64,000 nt of DNA from Herbaspirillum sp. SJZ107 (GTDB taxonomy: Bacteria > Pseudomonadota > Gammaproteobacteria > Burkholderiales > Burkholderiaceae_D), in NCBI RefSeq assembly GCF_006715485.1, contig NZ_VFNH01000002.1, positions 1,178,001 through 1,242,000 of the forward strand. The letters run 5' to 3'. Below are positions 61,338-64,000 of the stretch, piece after piece. The translations under genes and the position numbers were made by a program. The notes beneath the pieces were generated by a model. It made no database searches and was not told the DNA's origin. It saw only the letters and a program-made list of their open reading frames with translations. The number at the start of each line of letters is the position of its first letter. The stretch's first letter is position 1.

Positions 61338-62450
61338 TCAAAGCGGTATTTTACGGCCTGAGCGCCTCCGGTGAGCCCAGGCCTGCGGCAAGGCTTCGAG
61401 CAGCAGCGCCAGTCCGAAGCAGACCAACAATACCGGCAGGTACACCGTAAAGGTCCAGGCCTGAACCTCGCCCAACAAACCGCGGTACAGTGCCACTGCC
61501 GCCAGAACGACCAGCATGTGCGACAGGTAGAGTTCATAGCTGAGCTGCCCCATGCGCGCCAGCCAGCCCAGGCCACGTGCAGGCCGAGGCGGCCAGGCAT
61601 GGAGGGCGAGCAGCATCAGGCTCGCGCCCAGGCACAGCGCATACAGATTCGACTCGTACAGGACCTTGTGTACCAGGTCGCCCCAGCCCAGCACCAGCAG
61701 GATGCAAAAGGCGCCGAAGATCCCCAGCGCCCGGGCGCCGCGCCGGCTTGGACGCCAACGCTGGGCAAGCAGCGCCGCCAGCACGCCCCAGGCGATCGCC
61801 GCCATGCCGGGCAGGTAGGCTTTTTCCCACCAGACCTCGTCACCCGCAGGGACCAGCGCACGCAAGGGGCCGATCAGCAGGGCCCAGGCCAGCAGCAATC
61901 CCACTAGCAGCCGGCGCGGCAGCCACAGGCACAGCAGCGGGAAGCCGAGATAGAACACTTCTTCGATCGACAGTGACCACAGCACGTCCCAGCCGGCCGG
62001 CGCCCAGCCGGTGCGGCCTTCGTACCAGTTGAAGGTGAAGCTCAGGGCGGCGCCGAGCAGGCCGCCGAGGGTTTGCCGGTCGGTCTCCGGTGCAAAGCCC
62101 TCGATGCCCAGGGAGGCCAGCACGCTCAGCAGCGCCAGCGTGACCAGCAGGAGCGGCAGGATGCGCCCCGCCCGCGCCCGGTAGAAGCGCCCGAGCTGCA
62201 TATTGTGCAGATCGCCGTCGCGCTCGATGATGCGGGTGGCGATCAGGAAGCCCGAGATCACGAAGAACACGAACACGGCTTCGTAACCGTTGAAGCTGAT
62301 GGCGTTCAGCAGCCGCTTGGGCAGCCAGTCGCCGAGCAGGCTGGGTTTCAGGGGCAGGCGGAAGGGCAGGGCCAGGTGGTGGACGATCACCAGCAGGATC
62401 GCCAGGCCGCGCAGGCAGTCGATGCCGAAGTTGCGCTGCTGGAGTGTCAT
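61338..62450 (-). CDS. Acyltransferase-3 family membrane protein (OafA/YrhL type)
   Basis: A 370-residue protein with ten or so membrane helices. Family motifs are 'FGIDCLRGLAILLVIVHH' (with the conserved His pair), 'GYEAVFVFFVISGFLIATRI' and 'RFYRARAGRILPLLLV'. Such enzymes O-acetylate or otherwise acylate surface sugars, peptidoglycan or lipids. Its start overlaps the beta-lactamase stop by 4 bases (ATGA), so it is translated with it; an envelope target such as peptidoglycan is a fair guess. Confidence 0.9.
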   Translation of the reverse strand: MTLQQRNFGIDCLRGLAILLVIVHHLALPFRLPLKPSLLGDWLPKRLLNAISFNGYEAVFVFFVISGFLIATRIIERDGDLHNMQLGRFYRARAGRILPLLLVTLALLSVLASLGIEGFAPETDRQTLGGLLGAALSFTFNWYEGRTGWAPAGWDVLWSLSIEEVFYLGFPLLCLWLPRRLLVGLLLAWALLIGPLRALVPAGDEVWWEKAYLPGMAAIAWGVLAALLAQRWRPSRRGARALGIFGAFCILLVLGWGDLVHKVLYESNLYALCLGASLMLLALHAWPPRPARGLGWLARMGQLSYELYLSHMLVVLAAVALYRGLLGEVQAWTFTVYLPVLLVCFGLALLLEALPQAWAHRRRSGRKIPL

Positions 62451-63202
62451 GGCAGCAGGCCCGGGAACTCGGCCAGGAAAGCCTGGCGTGCCCAGACCCC
62501 GGTCGACATGGCCTCCGGCTTGGTGTCGTCGCTGCGGACCAGGCGCGCAAAGGTGACGGTGCGCCCGTCTTTCGTCGCCCAGCCGACGTACCAGCCCAGG
62601 CCGCTCGAGGCGCCGGTCTTGCCGTGCAGGTCCCAGCCGCTCACCGTGCCGTAATGGGTGAGGGCGGCGGTCATGTCGTAGGCGTGGCCGCTGACGCCGA
62701 GCCGGCGGTTCACCAGTTTGGCGAGAAAACCGAGCTGCTCCAGCGGCGAGATCTGCAGCGAGGATCCGATCCAGGACAGCGTCAGCCCGTCATGATCGGC
62801 GTCGCCCGTCACGTCCTGGTTCCCGTAGCCGAATTGCCGGACGTAGGCGCCGAAGCGCGCCGGTCCCAGCGCCAGCGTCGTCTGCTGCGAATACCAGACC
62901 ACCGAGTCGCGCATCCATTTTGCCGGATCGGCCGGTGCGCGCCAGGCCGGCTGCCAGTCGACGTAGCCGGGGCGGTAGGGCAGCAGCGGCGTGTGCGCAT
63001 CCTTCAGGACGCCGGCGTCGTAGCCCATCAGGCTGATGGCGATCTTGAAGGTCGACGCCGGCGTGACGCGGGTGCGGCAATCGCCGCGTTCCAGCAGGGG
63101 CTTGCCGCCGGCGGCGTCGGCGAGTGCCGTGCAGACCTCGGCCGCATGAACAGGAGACAGGAGGGCGCACAGCGCACCCGCGGCGAGACAGCATCGTTTC
63201 AT
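62447..63202 (-). CDS. Class D (OXA-type) beta-lactamase
   Basis: A 251-residue exported serine beta-lactamase with a signal peptide ending near 'VHA|AE'. All class D motifs are present: STFK (S50-K53), SVV (100-102), YGN (126-128) and KTG (195-197); 'WMRDSVVWYSQQ' surrounds the second. It should acylate penicillins through S50; carbapenem or cephalosporin range cannot be told. It overlaps the transglycosylase gene upstream and the acyltransferase gene downstream, each by 4 bases, so it is a chromosomal, operon-borne enzyme, not a mobile cassette. Confidence 0.93.
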   Translation of the reverse strand: MKRCCLAAGALCALLSPVHAAEVCTALADAAGGKPLLERGDCRTRVTPASTFKIAISLMGYDAGVLKDAHTPLLPYRPGYVDWQPAWRAPADPAKWMRDSVVWYSQQTTLALGPARFGAYVRQFGYGNQDVTGDADHDGLTLSWIGSSLQISPLEQLGFLAKLVNRRLGVSGHAYDMTAALTHYGTVSGWDLHGKTGASSGLGWYVGWATKDGRTVTFARLVRSDDTKPEAMSTGVWARQAFLAEFPGLLP

Positions 63203-63891
63203 GGTGTTCCTTGTGAGGATGGACATGCTTCATACGGCGTATCAGACCAGCCCGCCGGCCTGCACCTGCCGGCCAGCAGCGCTTCGATGCGGACCACGCG
63301 CTCGGCCAGCGCCGCCGGCCGGCGTTGCGGGTGGTACGCGTTCGGGGCCTTGATCATGGCCACCAGGCGCACGAATTCGTGCTCGTCGAGCGCGGCCAGC
63401 GGCTTGCCCGCATACAGCAGCGCCGCCAGCGCCAGGCCGCGCACCTGCACGCCGGCCTGTGTGCCCATGTAGACGTGGCCGATGTAATAGTCGAGCTGCC
63501 TGTCCTTGGACATGCGCGCATCGAGCACCAGCGCCATCGCATCGCGCCCGAGGTCGATCGCCTTGCAGCAGCGCTGGACGCCCGCATACAAGCGCTGCAG
63601 GAGGCCGGCGCCGGCCTGCCCGTCGCGCAGGTAGAAGTCGCGCGCCACCGCCGCCGTCAGCGTGGCGACGCCCTGGCCGGCGGCGAAGCTGATGCCGTGG
63701 TGCGTATGGAAATCCGGGTCTTCGACGGCAAGCAGGATCGCGCTCTGGCGTGGCGACAACGTGCCGGGGCGGGGCGGCGGCAGGGCCGCTGCCAGGCTGT
63801 CGTAGCTGCAGGCGGCCCAGGCGGCGGCGAGGCCGAGGTAGGCGGCGACCAGAAGCAGGAACAACAGCGCGATGCGGACGAAGCGTTTCAT
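63199..63891 (-). CDS. GT51-like (MtgA-type) peptidoglycan transglycosylase, divergent
   Basis: A 230-residue protein with one N-terminal membrane helix and a GT51-like domain: 'ILLAVEDPDFHTHHGISF' with catalytic-type E57. The following motif, normally QGGSTITQQ, is eroded to 'GQGVATLTAAVAR', and the protein is a little short of MtgA (about 240). It may still polymerise lipid II glycan, or bind it. It is the first gene of an overlapping operon with a class D beta-lactamase, which suggests a shared envelope role. Upstream (63892-64000) I see nothing further. Confidence 0.82.
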   Translation of the reverse strand: MKRFVRIALLFLLLVAAYLGLAAAWAACSYDSLAAALPPPRPGTLSPRQSAILLAVEDPDFHTHHGISFAAGQGVATLTAAVARDFYLRDGQAGAGLLQRLYAGVQRCCKAIDLGRDAMALVLDARMSKDRQLDYYIGHVYMGTQAGVQVRGLALAALLYAGKPLAALDEHEFVRLVAMIKAPNAYHPQRRPAALAERVVRIEALLAGRCRPAGWSDTPYEACPSSQGTP

Positions 63892-64000
63892 CGGGTCCGG
63901 GCAGGAGTCGAAAACATGGATTCTGGTCCGGCCCGCACGCCGCGGGTAACCGGCGTGTGACGAAACGCCGCCCCGGTGTGACCGCCGGTGCCGGAGGAGC

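Overview
The window is GC-rich chromosomal DNA from a betaproteobacterium. It most likely comes from the Massilia/Telluria group of Oxalobacteraceae (Burkholderiales). The pointers are the yciV–yciO–M50 protease–trpS–dapA–bamC order, a cphA'/cphA cyanophycin pair with its dedicated ABC transporter and DUF1854 partner, a PEP-CTERM exported protein, and REP-like GTCGCCCC palindromes at gene ends. The genus is an inference from gene content; no rRNA or tRNA gene was seen.

Layout. 1–6.6 kb is a forward housekeeping run: hydrolase tail, PHP phosphatase, YciO-like protein, M50-like membrane protein, trpS, methyltransferase, dapA, bamC. 6.7–13.7 kb is mostly reverse: Ala-rich lipoprotein, unknown protein plus roxA, a degenerate phosphoesterase coupled to mutS; slyD is forward. 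13.9–15.5 kb holds a polymerase/ligase-like membrane protein and a small membrane protein. 15.7–23.7 kb is the cyanophycin locus: reverse cphA'–cphA, and divergently an ABC exporter with DUF1854. 23.7–31.2 kb is a purine/nucleoside uptake and salvage regulon: deaminase, BMP-family binding protein, Tsx-like porin, GntR regulator, ABC ATPase and two permeases, with shared TTGYATNCAA-type operators.

31.5–44.2 kb is a C4/C5 unsaturated dicarboxylate locus: two MFS transporters and maleate isomerase forward; a LeuC/LeuD-type hydratase, class III CoA-transferase, HMG-CoA-lyase-family lyase and LysR regulator reverse. This fits citraconate/mesaconate (or maleate) breakdown through citramalyl-CoA (or malyl-CoA). 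The locus is split by an AT-rich island (about 36.07–38.99 kb), bounded by the intact leuD on one side and a decayed second copy of the leuD 3' part on the other. The island carries three forward genes: an HNH nuclease fused to a GHKL-type ATPase domain, a HipA-like kinase without HipB, and an unrecognised protein overlapping the kinase. It is the best candidate for an undescribed conflict/defence-type system here.

44.3–64 kb contains a PEP-CTERM protein, a GT1 glycosyltransferase, a PRISE-type reductase, a UvrA-like protein, a sensory operon (CHASE3/GAF hybrid kinase with three receiver domains, CheR, CheB, receiver–histidine kinase), ahpC–ahpF with a candidate OxyR site, a small lipoprotein, a DUF6159-like membrane protein, and a reverse envelope operon (GT51-like transglycosylase, class D beta-lactamase, acyltransferase, small protein).
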